Assembly: GCF_047948215.1 (NCBI RefSeq)
Contig: NC_134460.1
Location: 124,013,324 to 124,077,323, forward strand
Reading direction: 5' to 3'
Origin: Lycorma delicatula
Lineage: Eukaryota; Arthropoda; Insecta; Hemiptera; Fulgoridae
DNA: 64,000 bases
The notes beneath the pieces were generated by a model, which searched no databases, was not told the origin of the DNA, and worked only from the letters and a program-made list of their open reading frames with translations. The translations under genes were made by a program, and so were the position numbers. Positions 24,133-33,464 of the stretch are shown piece by piece. Position 1 is the stretch's first letter, and every line of letters starts with the position of its first letter.

Positions 24133-24500
24133 ACGGGTGATTCACAAAAGAACTTCACAAACTCAAAAGCATAAATTTTTTTTTGAAATAACTCACAGAT
24201 TAGGCTGAGATATAATTTCGTAGAAAAACACATCAAGATTGTCACCCGACACTCACTTCGATTCGATATGGCTTTCATTAGACATACTCCCTCCTGAAGT
24301 CGCTTTCATTCCAGACAGTAGCCAGTAAGTCGGGTGTTACCAATCCAACTCCGGGGTTAATTCCAAGTCTTAGCTCAAAAAGATCGACAGACAAAAGTGG
24401 TACAAAAACCCAATTTTTAATGAAACCCCACAAGAAAAAATCTAGTGTGATCAAATCTCCAGAGTATAGTTCATTATTCCCGATAATGAACTACACGAGT
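24133..24500 (-). pseudogene. Tc1/mariner-superfamily transposase, C-terminal relic
   Basis: Minus-strand translation gives SGDLITLDFFLWGFIKNWVF followed by PLLSVDLFELR and VGLVTPDLLATVWNESDFR. This matches the last catalytic region (consensus SPDLTPLDFFLWG) and C-terminus of an insect IS630/Tc1-mariner-type transposase that carries an N-terminal DUF4817-like helix-turn-helix. The catalytic aspartate of the LDFFLWG motif is kept, but the rest of the protein is missing upstream of about 24495. The 3' terminus is probably the CGGGTGATTCACAAAAG motif at about 24134, preceded by TA, as expected for a TA target. A hairpin TAGTTCATTAT/ATAATGAACTA (24467-24493) marks the truncated side. Confidence 0.65.
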
Positions 24501-25624
24501 CAAAATTTGATGTATTTTGCTTTGAAATGAGACCTCAACCGAATCTGTAAGTTATCTAAATAAATTTTTATATGCTTTTAAAATTGTGAAATATTTTTTG
24601 ATTCACTCGATATATGTGAATCAAACTTCAAATACAAATTTTACACATGTCTGTATGGTTCTGTTCAAAAATCCATCTTTGCATTTCTTCAATAGGTGGC
24701 TTAAACTTCTTCTTCATCTACTTTCCCTTCTCAGTCTTCTTCTTTTTTTATAGCACTACACGCCGTTGTAGATCTCAGCTTCGCTTTCAATCACCTGCTC
24801 TATCTTCACCTCCACGATTTTCTCACCACTCAGTCTTAAATCATCGTCACATGCTGCAGCAACGCATTCTCGGTTTTTCCTCAACGACTTTCTCTTCAGA
24901 TCTCTTCCTTAAGCATCAACTTCTGCGCTTTTCGTAATATTACACTTCCTAATCTCGTTATCTATTTCGACCATATTTCCTGCATTAAACATACAGCAAA
25001 CATTTCATGTTACTGAATAAAAACTGTATTTTTACCTACATTTTCATTTTGGATTTGTTCTCATCTTTATTAGCCCTAATCCCGACCAATGCCAGAGGAT
25101 CATTTCTTGTTTTCTTACAATAGATTTTTTTTCCAGTGTGAAGAATTAGACATCACGCCTATTCCGCGATCTGGAAAATCAAGACCCTTCTGTTGAGATT
25201 ACTATACTTTAGCCGACTAGTCTCCTTTTTAAGACGCTTACAGCCAGCGTCTTACAATACAACGACAATTACAGCAGGACCCTCCATGCATTCCTCACAG
25301 GTCAAATCGTCATGAATTCATAGATGTACGATTTTCCGGCAAAGCTGATCAACTATAGAGCTTTGTCTTGTAAGTAAAATAGTGTCAGTACTCTCATTAA
25401 CTGGTATTTAGCGGTGAAACCTACTCGTCATCAGTTACCCCGCTAGTGTCTTTTACCATCTTCTGACCACAGCAAAAGATTCTCTTGGTCCGGCATAAAG
25501 TGCATTATATAAACTATATTATATGAGTAACTGCAATATACAAATATTAAGACAACTGAAGGTAAAAAATTGAAAGAAAAAACAGATAGGCTTAGCAAGT
25601 CATATCTTAACTTATATTTTAACC
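24501..25624. other. Balanced-composition block of unknown origin
   Basis: 24,640-24,950 and 25,020-25,440 are less AT-biased than the surroundings and give protein-like minus-strand pieces (for example DDLTCEECMEGPAVI near 25280-25320), broken by stops. I cannot assign a family. The 96-codon plus-strand frame at 24647-24937 is Ser/Phe-rich and looks like an antisense shadow. It could be a decayed element or host exon debris. Confidence 0.3.
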
Positions 25625-25735
25625 TAATCTCAGTAGCGAAGTGGTAGCTTATCGGCCTTTCAACCGGAGGCTCCGTGTTCAATTCTAGGACAGACATGGC
25701 ATTTTCTTATGCTAAAAATTTCCACCTAATAATTT
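25625..25735 (+). repeat. SINE C copy, diverged
   Basis: Box A AGCGAAGTGGTAGCTTATCGG, CCTTTCAACCGGAGGCTCCG, a box-B-like GTTCAATTCTAGG, then ACAGACATGGCATTTTCTTATGCTAAAAATTT, in the order seen in better copies. Confidence 0.65.
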
Positions 25736-26069
25736 GCACAAGTTTCGAGGTTATATGATGAATTAATCATAAAAAATAAAATCGAAAGAAGATAAAAAGC
25801 AAGATATTCCTTATATTTAAAGTACTCATTTCCTAATACATAATTTATATAGTTATCCGTTATTATCAAGAATTTCTGGGTGAAAGAAGCTGAATAACTT
25901 GGTTGTTGAAGTGTCATTTTACTATTTTAGCAATGTAAAGTAAAAGCTGTCTCAAGAGCTAACTGAAGTAACTGAACTGAATTTTCATACATTACTAAAC
26001 ATAAACAAAATAGTTTTAAATATAATATTCACCATCACAATAATAAAAAGAAAAAATAATAATCAAAAG

Positions 26070-27200
26070 CTATCCTTCTGCGGACGACATTGCTTATCTG
26101 CAGGAAAACGAAGGTGGAAAATCTTGGATGTCGGTAACCGTGCGCTTGGCATCATCAAAGGTTGGACAGCGAATAAAGGACTGTGTATCACAGTGGAGAA
26201 GTCAACATCGGTGGTGATGCCAGATAGGAGGAGGACAGTTGGTGTGGTATCTGCTTCACGCTGAGGGGCAACGGATCCTCCCACCGAGGATGGCCAAGTA
26301 TCTGGGTGCGCGGCTGGATACTAGAAGATCTTTTGTAACCCACATCCAGCAGACAGCCCAGAAAGCAGAAAGGGTAGTTAACGCCATTTCTAGAATACTG
26401 GCGAACACCTAGGACCAAGTTATGGGAAGAGACAGTTGTACGTGTATGTTTTCCATGCCTTCACGCGGTCCCTATTTGGATAAGGGGTATGGTAGTGGAA
26501 CGTGCGCGTTCCAAGTTGGAAGGAAATCAACGGCGTCTTGCATTACTTTTTCCGCCGTGGATATCGTACAATATCCATGAAGACGGTGTTGGTGGTAGCG
26601 GCCATCCCCCGATTGACCTTCTTGCACGGCAACGGGTAGAGAGGAAACGGGAGGTGGATGTGAAGCGAACACAAGATTTGCTGATGAATAGGTGGCAGGA
26701 CAGATGGGAGGATTCAAGTAAGGGTGCTTGGATTCGACGGCTGCTCCCCGCGATAAAACAAAGGGTAGAGAGGCACTACGCAGAGGTGGGATACAAGCTG
26801 ATTCAGCTCCTGACGGGACATGGATGTTTCGGCTCGTACCTGAAGAGGTTTATGCGGATTGAATCTGACCTGTGCGTCTATTGTGGACAGATCGATTCCG
26901 TCGAGCATTCAATATTCGAATGCTTACATTGGGAACTAACGAGGTCGGACTGTTATCGGCATTTGGATGAACTGAATGCAGATAACATTGTGAAGTGTAT
27001 GCTCCTGTCCAGGAGGAACTGGACCTTGATTGAGTGCATGATCACGGTGATCAAGGGTAAGCTGGCGGATGGGTAGTGGGGAACAGCCAGCATCCGAGGG
27101 TGGGCAGCAGGGGCCCTTCCGGGTCGTTGTTTGCCGATGTCGCCCGGTGAACGCCAGATCCTGCTGCTTGGAAGGTAGCAGTTCGAGTATGGAAATAATA
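26070..27200 (+). pseudogene. R1-like non-LTR retrotransposon, 3' part of ORF2
   Basis: The segment begins at the reverse transcriptase catalytic motif (SADDIA, normally YADD) at about 26084. It continues with NRALGIIKGWTANKGLCITVEK at 26133-26200 and KYLGARLD at about 26295, with stops and frameshifts. The last 195 codons (26489-27076) are open. They contain the C-terminal domain of R1-group elements, with LLTGHGCFGSYLKRF and a CCHC motif CVYCGQIDSVEHSIFEC at about 26874-26924, before the TAG at 27074. GC content is markedly higher than the flanks, as usual for R1-type ORFs. 27077-27200 is GC-rich 3' untranslated sequence. The 5' truncation falls in an A-rich tract at about 26060. R1 proper inserts in 28S rDNA; no rDNA is seen here, so this is an R1-clade relative or a displaced fragment. 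Confidence 0.8.
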
Positions 27201-27476
27201 TTTGTTGATGAAAATTTAAACAATAAAAATAATAATCGCACAAAACCCTGAATTTTCTGCGTTCAGTTCAACATTTACAAAAATATGTGCTTAAAATAAT
27301 TTTCAGTAGCACTTTCTGAATTGTAAATTATTTTGTAGTAAATTTTATACTTAATACATTCACCTAAACATTATTTCATTATTTAGAGTTTGTATCTAAA
27401 TAATATAATTAAAATGAACTTTAATCACATTTTTTTTTTCTTTTGCTTGATGATATCGCCACATAAGTTTGTGCGC
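27201..27476. other. AT-rich spacer
   Basis: No feature recognised between the R1-like 3' UTR and the next SINE. Confidence 0.5.
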
Positions 27477-27590
27477 GAGATATGGAAACGTAGCGTATGA
27501 AAAATTCCATGCCTGACCGGGATTCGAACCCAGGACCTCCAGATAAAAGGCCGAGACGCTACCACTCGCGCCACGAAGGCTGACTTTCAT
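27477..27590 (-). mobile_element. SINE C copy with well-kept tRNA-like part
   Basis: The minus strand reads GGCGCGAGTGGTAGCG (box A), GGCCTTTTATCTGGAGGTCC, then GGGTTCGAATCCC (box B) and GGTCAGGCATGGAATTTTTC. It looks like a tRNA, but the acceptor arms GCCTTCG and GTCAGGC pair for only four bases, and the unit continues into the SINE body (ATACGCTACG). It is therefore a SINE head and not a tRNA gene. Confidence 0.8.
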
Positions 27591-28194
27591 ACCTATAATT
27601 TATCTTGTAATATTATAATTTATATAATGTATCATTACGTTCAGATCAGAATGAAAATTTATTCATTTATTTAATTTTGTCAATTTTTAATTTTATTCTA
27701 ATAAAAAAATTTTAAATGTAGGTTTTAATGTTCGTTTTGAATCATTGAATCAGCCCAGACGATTAAATTATTAAGTTTATTTTTTTTTCCAATTAGTTAA
27801 AATTTATTGAAAAAAAGTATAAATAATTTTACATAATATCTATTTATAATGAAAATTTCTAATTTTCAAAAATCTTAGTTGATAAACATTACATATCTAT
27901 CCATTTGTACTTGCAGTTTATTTAATGTCCAAAAAAGTTCACGAAAAAATCTTTCGTTTTAAAAAAGAATAAATAAACTGTATTTGTCGTTCTGCCAAAA
28001 GTTATTTGAAATAATAAACAAATGACATATCTTAGAATTATTATTTTTTCTTTTATAATAAATTATAACGATAAAAAGAATTACTGATCATTCAGACGGT
28101 GGTGAACTTGTTTCTAAAGGAAAATTAGATTTTGTTGCAGCATATATATTTAAGCCGGTTTACAGAAAATCGTTTATCAGTATCGTGCCGCTCT

Positions 28195-28545
28195 AATCCT
28201 AGCATCCTAGCTTAAAATTTCCCCACCTCCCGAGGGATTATAAGCGTGATAGCCGCCTGCTGCCTAGCAGCGGCCTCAAAGCTAGCCGCTGGTAGATGGT
28301 TTGTTTGTCTCCTACCCAATTTTCTCCTTTAGGTAGATCATTCTTCGCACCGACCACACGTTTTTCTTATCCTTGATCTCTTTTACACCGATTTAGGTTA
28401 GATGGGTCTGAGAGAGATCACCGCTAGGGAGCAGTTTGCTTTTAAAACTGTCCGGGATTTTTGTTTACTGTTCAATGGCTGTGCAATAAGCCTAATTGGC
28501 TACAGTGTTTGCCGGGTCAAGCTGAACCTTTTCTTCCCCATAATA
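28195..28545 (+). other. GC-rich island of unknown origin
   Basis: About 350 bp of balanced composition in AT-rich DNA. It contains a GC hairpin (GCCGCCTGCT..AGCAGCGGC, about 28251-28273), repeated CTAGC, and a segment GGTTAGATGGGTCTGAGAGAG. No frame is convincing. It might be the untranslated region of an R1-like element, as such islands here generally are, but it has no clear match to the two R1-like 3' ends seen. Confidence 0.35.
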
Positions 28546-28832
28546 CAATACGATCAATATAAAATTTCGAGTTAAATGTATCCAATATGAGAAAATATAC
28601 AAATAAAAAATGTATTTTTAATGTAGGAATAGAACCAATTGAAATTCTTTTTAAAATATACTTAATGAATAAAAATTTTACATAAATTTTAATTTTTTTA
28701 ATTATTTATATTTTATTAGTTTATTCTTAATGATAAAAAATTCTCTACCCCCTACAAAATGTTGAATTGTCTCTTTTTTTAAATGAGGACATCGACTGCT
28801 TTGTCATTTTGGCTTATGAGAGTGGATATTTG

Positions 28833-28905
28833 TAGCGTATGAAAAATGGCATGTCTGATCGGGATTCGAACCTGGGTCCTCTAATAAAAGGCGGGCATTT
28901 CGGGT
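28833..28905 (-). repeat. SINE C 3' fragment
   Basis: The minus strand carries CTTTTATTAGAGGACCC, box B AGGTTCGAATCCC, GATCAGACATGCCATTTTTC and ATACGCTACAAAT. The box A part is missing. Confidence 0.7.
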
Positions 28906-29400
28906 TGAAGGTTTTGCTTTTTATAATTACTTGGTATCAGATGTAAACAATAAAATATGAAAAAAGTGAATTATGGGAATTTAGGGAAGAGCCTGAGCTA
29001 ATAATATTGAAACAATAAAAGAGAATTAGAAAATATTTTCCAATTCTTAAAAGAATATTTAAATTCTTTTTAATGTGTTATGAATGACAGTAATTTTTGT
29101 TACTTAAAATATCACTTTCGCTTAATGTACCAGCTCGTTATTAATAATAAATTTTTGTAAATATATTTGTTTTCATGTATTCTGAGTATTAACAGACTCG
29201 CTTACAAAGTTGGCCCAGAATTCTAGAAAAAGAAGATTGAGTATGCGTTATTTTTTTAATTATTCTGGAATAATACAAATATTTTTTTTGTAAACCCAAT
29301 CCACGGAAAACATAATAAATAACAGCGGGATCATCGATCAATACGAATTAGTGCGTCCCGTAAGGTAATGGAAGCTACAGTGGTGTTCATCAAAAAAGTG
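28906..29400. other. AT-rich spacer
   Basis: No gene recognised. It ends in the AAAAAAGTG-AAAAAGTGAAATGCC motif that recurs at 30041 and 30215. Confidence 0.5.
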
Positions 29401-29415
29401 AAAAAGTGAAATGCC

Positions 29416-29573
29416 TTCGGCAATTACGAGTGGTAGCGTCTCGGCCTTTCATCCGGAGGTCCCGGGTTCGAATCCCGGTCAGGCATGGCATTTTCACACA
29501 CGCTACAAATCATTCACCTTCATCCTCTCTGATAAATGCCTAACGGTGGATCCAGAAGTTAAAAAAAAAAAAA
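29416..29573 (+). mobile_element. SINE C copy with A-tail
   Basis: Contains ACGAGTGGTAGCGTCTCGG (box A), CCTTTCATCCGGAGGTCCC, GGTTCGAATCCCGGTCAGGC (box B), GGCATTTTCACACACGCTACAAATCATTC, TGCCTAACGGTGGATCC and a 13-bp A-run. It is preceded by AAAAAGTGAAATGCC (29401-29415). The sequence after the A-run reads TTAAATGCCCAG, a weak possible right duplication. Confidence 0.8.
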
Positions 29574-29574
29574 T

Positions 29575-30040
29575 TAAATGCCCAGTTGCCGTAACTGAGC
29601 ATCTCGAGGTAGAGACCATCGTTGGAACGATGTTACGCAGAGTCTTTGACAGAGCAACTTTGACACTGTGACGGGTTTTTTGACGGGAATACTTCAAATG
29701 AAATATCGGGAAGCGAGGGGTTAAGGGATAGCTACGTACGGAGCTGCCATTCGCCCGTGCTTGCAGCGGGTATCACGGTATTTACGGGTATCACGGGTTT
29801 ACAATGGTGATGAAGTGCGAGGACTCTCGAGCCCCTGAGCTAAAAGACTGAGTCCCGGGCCTCTTCGGGGATGTCCCCGTTAGAGGCACTCACAAAAGAT
29901 TGAGTCCTGGTTACTGGTTAATGGAAACCGGTAACGGCATAACCGGGCCTAGCGTTTCCGTCATCTGACGGCTGGAGGTGAAACCACCTCCTGGAACTGT
30001 GTTCTGTTTAATTGGGGGTTTAGTTCCGGAAGGCAGGGTT
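29575..30040 (+). mobile_element. R1-like retrotransposon 3' end (C-terminus remnant plus 3' UTR)
   Basis: The block is GC-rich. It begins with a short coding-like piece HLEVETIVGTMLRRVFDRATL ending at a TGA at about 29671, then GGAGCTGCCATTCGCCCGTGCTTGCA at about 29740. The latter corresponds to GGAGCTGCCGTTCGCAAGTGCTTGCA in the 3' region of the other R1-like fragment (minus strand, 58.5 kb). Further on are stem-forming GCCTCTTCGGGGATGTCCCCG and GAGGTGAAACCACCTC. It lies directly between two SINE C copies. Assignment rests on the similarity to the 58.5-kb element and on position. Confidence 0.55.
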
Positions 30041-30058
30041 AAAAAAGTGAAATGCCGA

Positions 30059-30214
30059 GGATGGCCTCCGTTGCGCGAGTGGTAGCGTTCCAACCTTTCA
30101 TTCGGAGGTCCCGATTTCAAATCCCGGTCAGGCATGGTATTTTTACACGCTAAAAAAATTTCCATTCGTCTCATCCTCTGAAGTAATGCCTAACGTCGGT
30201 CCCGGAGGTTTCAC
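30059..30214 (+). mobile_element. SINE C copy with exact 18-bp target-site duplication
   Basis: ATGGCCTCCGTTGCGCGAGTGGTAGCG (box A), CCTTTCATTCGGAGGTCCCG, box B TTTCAAATCCCGGTCAGGC, GGTATTTTTACACGC and TGCCTAACGTCGGTCCCGGAGG. AAAAAAGTGAAATGCCGA occurs at 30041-30058 and again at 30215-30232. This fixes both boundaries and gives a 156-bp element, the best-defined SINE C copy in the window. Confidence 0.92.
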
Positions 30215-30232
30215 AAAAAAGTGAAATGCCGA

Positions 30233-31235
30233 AAGACTACGATTTAGAGACAGGTTAAAAGTTTACGTACTAAATTACGTACTTTACGTACGATAATTCT
30301 AACCCGTACATTGGCGGTCATTTAATTTTTTTCACTAAAAATTTCAAAAATGCCTAAATATATTCACCAAGTAGCAGTCTACATAAAAAACGATTCTTTT
30401 GATGGAGTTAAACTTTATTTTTTATGATATTGTTTTGTAATTATATTTAAGAAGATGATCATTTTTGACACTAGCTGTGAAAAATATTAAATAGGCACAA
30501 TATTTGATAAGACTGTCCTAGTCTGAAGTTTTTTACGTCAAAATTTTATTTTTCAATACTCTTTCATATAATATATAGCAATACTAACCTTTATATTTAA
30601 AAGTTTTAAGTTGTTCCCCACAGATCTCTCCTGGGTGCTTGGATTCTGGTGGACTTATTCCGGAAAAAAATCCAAGTAGTAGTAGTCAATTTTCTCTTTA
30701 TGCTTAACGATTGAAAAGTTAAGTTTAAAGGTTCCCGTACTTATTAGATATACAGTATAAACTGAGAAGGTATTTTCAACCAAAATCATTTTATTATGTC
30801 ATATAAGTTTCAAACAAATTCGGTTTCAAATAAACGGGGTCTGCAAGATATCTATATGATTTTTTTTTTTCATTTTAACGTATTGAAACCGTGCTATTTT
30901 ATTTTAAGCGTTTTAATAAAGCGCTAAACTTACTCCAATATTAAATGTTTATTATTCCTAAGTATATTCCCGTTTATAGTATAATGGCGTCCTTTTGGGC
31001 TCACTCAAAAAACAGAACCAGTTTTAAAGATACAAAAATGAATGGGCTGATCATAAGTATAAATTGTGTTGAACAATATTTAAATAATTGATTATATCAA
31101 CTTACCCATGTGTTTTTGTATTTATGAATATGCAATCTTTATTTAAAAGAATAGTCAGTTATTATTAAAACATAAAAATATTCACCTATAGCTAACTTGT
31201 CAATAGTATTCTTTTTTTAATAATTCATCACAATA
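30233..31235. other. AT-rich stretch, nothing recognised
   Basis: No coding motif or repeat boundary that I can support. Confidence 0.5.
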
Positions 31236-31421
31236 AATCGGTTTAACGATGAAGATCCTTATTATGCTTCCGATGCCACTTTTAGTAAATTACCGAACTA
31301 TTTGAAAAATCATCCTACCAATTTATTTAAAACACAATTAAAAGATTTTCTTTTGAAGAAATATTATTCTATCAAGTTTTACGCAATACCCATTAAAAAA
31401 AATAATAATTATAAAGTATGA
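31236..31421 (+). pseudogene. Possible C-terminal tail of a non-LTR reverse transcriptase
   Basis: A 61-codon frame ends at TGA (31419-31421) and contains FSKLPNYLKNHPTN followed by FKTQLKDFLLKKYYSI. This pattern (a LP..L....FK..L..FLL..YYS block near the stop) is common at the end of many non-LTR retrotransposon ORF2 proteins. The rest of the protein is not visible upstream. The match is by recollection of a loose motif, so the assignment is tentative. Confidence 0.35.
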
Positions 31422-31660
31422 ATTTCCTGCAACCCGATCAATGGGTATGCTCAAAATAATCGGATTATATTAGGAATGAGGTCATTTGCAAAGAGAATAA
31501 GACACAACCAATCAAGAAACAATCGAGACGATATCGAGAAAGATGAACAAGTGACATGTTACGAATGCCTGAACACAGGTTTTCATTGCGTGCATGGTAT
31601 TACAAGCCAGATGAAAGAAGAGATACAGGCAGACGTCAATAGACACCGGAACAGGCTTAT
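31374..31660 (+). repeat. Duplicated block, parent copy
   Basis: The 287 bp starting AAGTTTTACGCAATACCC and ending AACAGGCTTAT recur almost unchanged at 31827-32113, offset by 453 bp. The block holds a short frame (31476-31676) starting MRSFAKRIRHNQSRNN with a CYECLNTGFHC cysteine patch. The frame is identical in the other copy up to the break. I do not recognise it, and identity over non-coding parts shows recent duplication, not selection on the protein. Confidence 0.85.
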
Positions 31661-31674
31661 CAAGCCTAAACAGT

Positions 31675-31745
31675 GAAGAAGAAGAAGAAGAAAGAAGAAA
31701 GAAGAACGAGGAAGTAGCAGGAGGAGGAAGAGGAAGAAGAAATCA
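31675..31745 (+). repeat. Purine-rich GAA/GGA simple repeat
   Basis: A run of GAAGAAGAAGAAAGAAGAA grading into AGGAGGAGGAAGAGGAAGAAG lies between the two copies of the duplicated block. Confidence 0.8.
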
Positions 31746-31817
31746 CATTTATTTTTTTATCTTATAGTTTGTTTTTATAGTTTATCTTATAATGACGTGA
31801 TCTGTATAATATATTAT

Positions 31818-32112
31818 AAGTATTATAAGTTTTACGCAATACCCATTAAAAAATATAATAATTATAAAGTATGAATTTCCTGCAACCCGATCAATGGGTA
31901 TGCTCAAAATAATCGGATTATATTAGGAATGAGGTCATTCGCAAAGAGAATAAGACACAACCAATCAAGAAACAATCGAGACGATATCGAGAAAGATGAA
32001 CAAGTGACATGTTACGAATGCCTGAACACAGGTTTTCATTGCGTGCATGGTATTACAAGCCAGATGAAAGAAGAGATACAGGCAGACGTCAATAGACACC
32101 GGAACAGGCTTA
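31818..32112 (+). repeat. Duplicated block, inserted copy with 20-bp flanking direct repeats
   Basis: This 295-bp segment copies 31374-31660. It is bounded by TGATCTGTATAATATATTAT at 31798-31817 and 32113-32132, identical over all 20 bases. The flanks look like a target-site duplication, so the copy seems to have been inserted, not made by simple unequal exchange. Its short frame runs 31929-32180 with a different C-terminus because of the new flank. Confidence 0.85.
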
Positions 32113-32132
32113 TGATCTGTATAATATATTAT

Positions 32133-32770
32133 TATGTATATTTAATAATATATTATTATTTATTATTAATAAAAAATTAATCTATTTATTTTATATTTAT
32201 TTTCCTCACGTCAAAATAGTCCAGCCATTCTAAAATTATATTTTAGAATTCATTTAATATTTAAATACCTATTTACTATTTTACTACAGTATTTGTATTA
32301 AAATTAAACTCTTATATCGCACGATCAATGAAATATACCACAATTATCCTTTATAAAAGTTGTATGTAAAACCCGGTTTAGTACATTAGATTATTTTAGA
32401 CGCTATTATAGCAATATTTTATTTAAAAACTGTAGAAGAGAACTTTCAGAAATATTAACCGCATCCTGTTTATGAACTAGTACGAACTATAATGCAAGCT
32501 AATCAGCAATTCGAAGACCTAACCGCATCACACTTTGTGAAATTATTTCCTGTTAGTATAGTTTCAATTAAATTTTAAAGTTTATATAATATGGTATTTC
32601 AATTATATACCCATCGAGGAAATAGTTTTCAGTTTCATTAAAATACAATTTTATAATAAATTTCTGTTTTCTCTGAAAGCTGTAATATATTTCTCCATTA
32701 CTGTATATATCTCTTTCTTCTTTTTTGTTTATCTTTTACGTCCATTTTTTATGCACGACGGAACGGAAAC
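32133..32770. other. AT-rich spacer
   Basis: No feature recognised. Confidence 0.5.
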
Positions 32771-32773
32771 GGT

Positions 32774-33060
32774 ATGTATGGTGTGTATGTGCGCGCGTGT
32801 ATGTCTGTTATCACTTTCCTAAAAAACTACTGGACCGATTTTGATGGGAGTTTTTACGTTACATACGTATCTCTTCAGAACAGGTTCTTAGACATGTTTT
32901 ACGGTTATAGGTCACCAAAAATCACTGCAGTAGATGTGTTTTTTAAAACGGCTGAGCCGATATTGATGCTGTTTTTTGCATTACACAGGCATCACCTGAG
33001 AGCATGTTCTAAGACTAGTTTTACGGTTATAAATTGCCAGGGGGCGCTGCAATAGATATA
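32774..33060 (+). repeat. Two-part dispersed repeat, class unknown
   Basis: Two diverged halves follow each other. The first has ACCGATTTTGATG, GTTTTTACGTTACATACG, GTTCTTAGACATGTTTTACGGTTATA and CACTGCAGTAGAT. The second has GCCGATATTGATGCTG, TTTTTTGCATTACACAGGCATC, GTTCTAAGACTAGTTTTACGGTTATA and GCGCTGCAATAGAT. The phrase AAACTACTGGACCGATTTTG resembles one at 63.4 kb. The 93-codon frame through it is a by-product. Confidence 0.55.
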
Positions 33061-33116
33061 TTTCTTCAAAACTGTTTTTTTAAATAATTTGGGCTGGTCA
33101 AGTACACTAAACTTTT

Positions 33117-33165
33117 ATTATCATCAGCCTATAAACGTCCCACTGTTGAGCACAGGCCTACTAAT
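33117..33165 (+). repeat. Fragment of a widespread insect repeat motif
   Basis: ATCATCAGCCTATAAACGTCCCACTGTTGAGCACAGGCCT strongly resembles the phrase 'CAGCCTATA..CGTCCCACTGCTGGGCACAGGCC' that I recall as common in repeats of lepidopteran and other insect genomes. The class cannot be decided from this fragment. Confidence 0.4.
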
Positions 33166-33221
33166 CTTTATAAAGTTAAAAGAAATTTTTAAAACCCACG
33201 AAGAAAACCCTTAAAAAATGT

Positions 33222-33464
33222 GAATTAATTAAATAACTGTAATTTTATCTTGTAATCCTCTGTGACACTGATATTGTTTTTAAGACAATCAAATTTAAGA
33301 CTTTGATTGACCGTCGTGCGGGACCCGTAGACTGCAGAGATAAGCTTTAGTTATCATCATAATCACGCACAACGGTTAAGCAAAATTTTAATTTTATTGT
33401 CTTAAAAACAATATCACAATGTCACAGAGGTTATAAGATAAAATTACAGTTATTTAATTATTTA
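33222..33464. mobile_element. Small foldback (MITE-like) element
   Basis: The left arm 33222-33320 pairs with the right arm 33365-33464. AAATAACTGTAATTTTATCTT matches AAGATAAAATTACAGTTATTT, CCTCTGTGACA matches TGTCACAGAGG, ATATTGTTTTTAAGACAAT matches ATTGTCTTAAAAACAATAT, and GTCGTGCG matches CGCACAAC. A ~44-bp loop separates them. No coding. Confidence 0.85.

Noticed and set aside
27505..27576. Possible tRNA gene on the minus strand
   Set aside because: Box A and box B are good, but the acceptor stem pairs only partly and the sequence continues into the SINE C body seen in other copies.
28245..28290. Helitron-like 3' end (GC hairpin then CTAG)
   Set aside because: The CTAG is followed by C, not T, and the spacing and hairpin are less regular than at 50.94 kb.
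31476..32180. Duplicated short protein with CYECLNTGFHC as a conserved new gene family
   Set aside because: Flanking non-coding sequence is just as identical, so the match reflects recent DNA duplication and gives no evidence of protein conservation.
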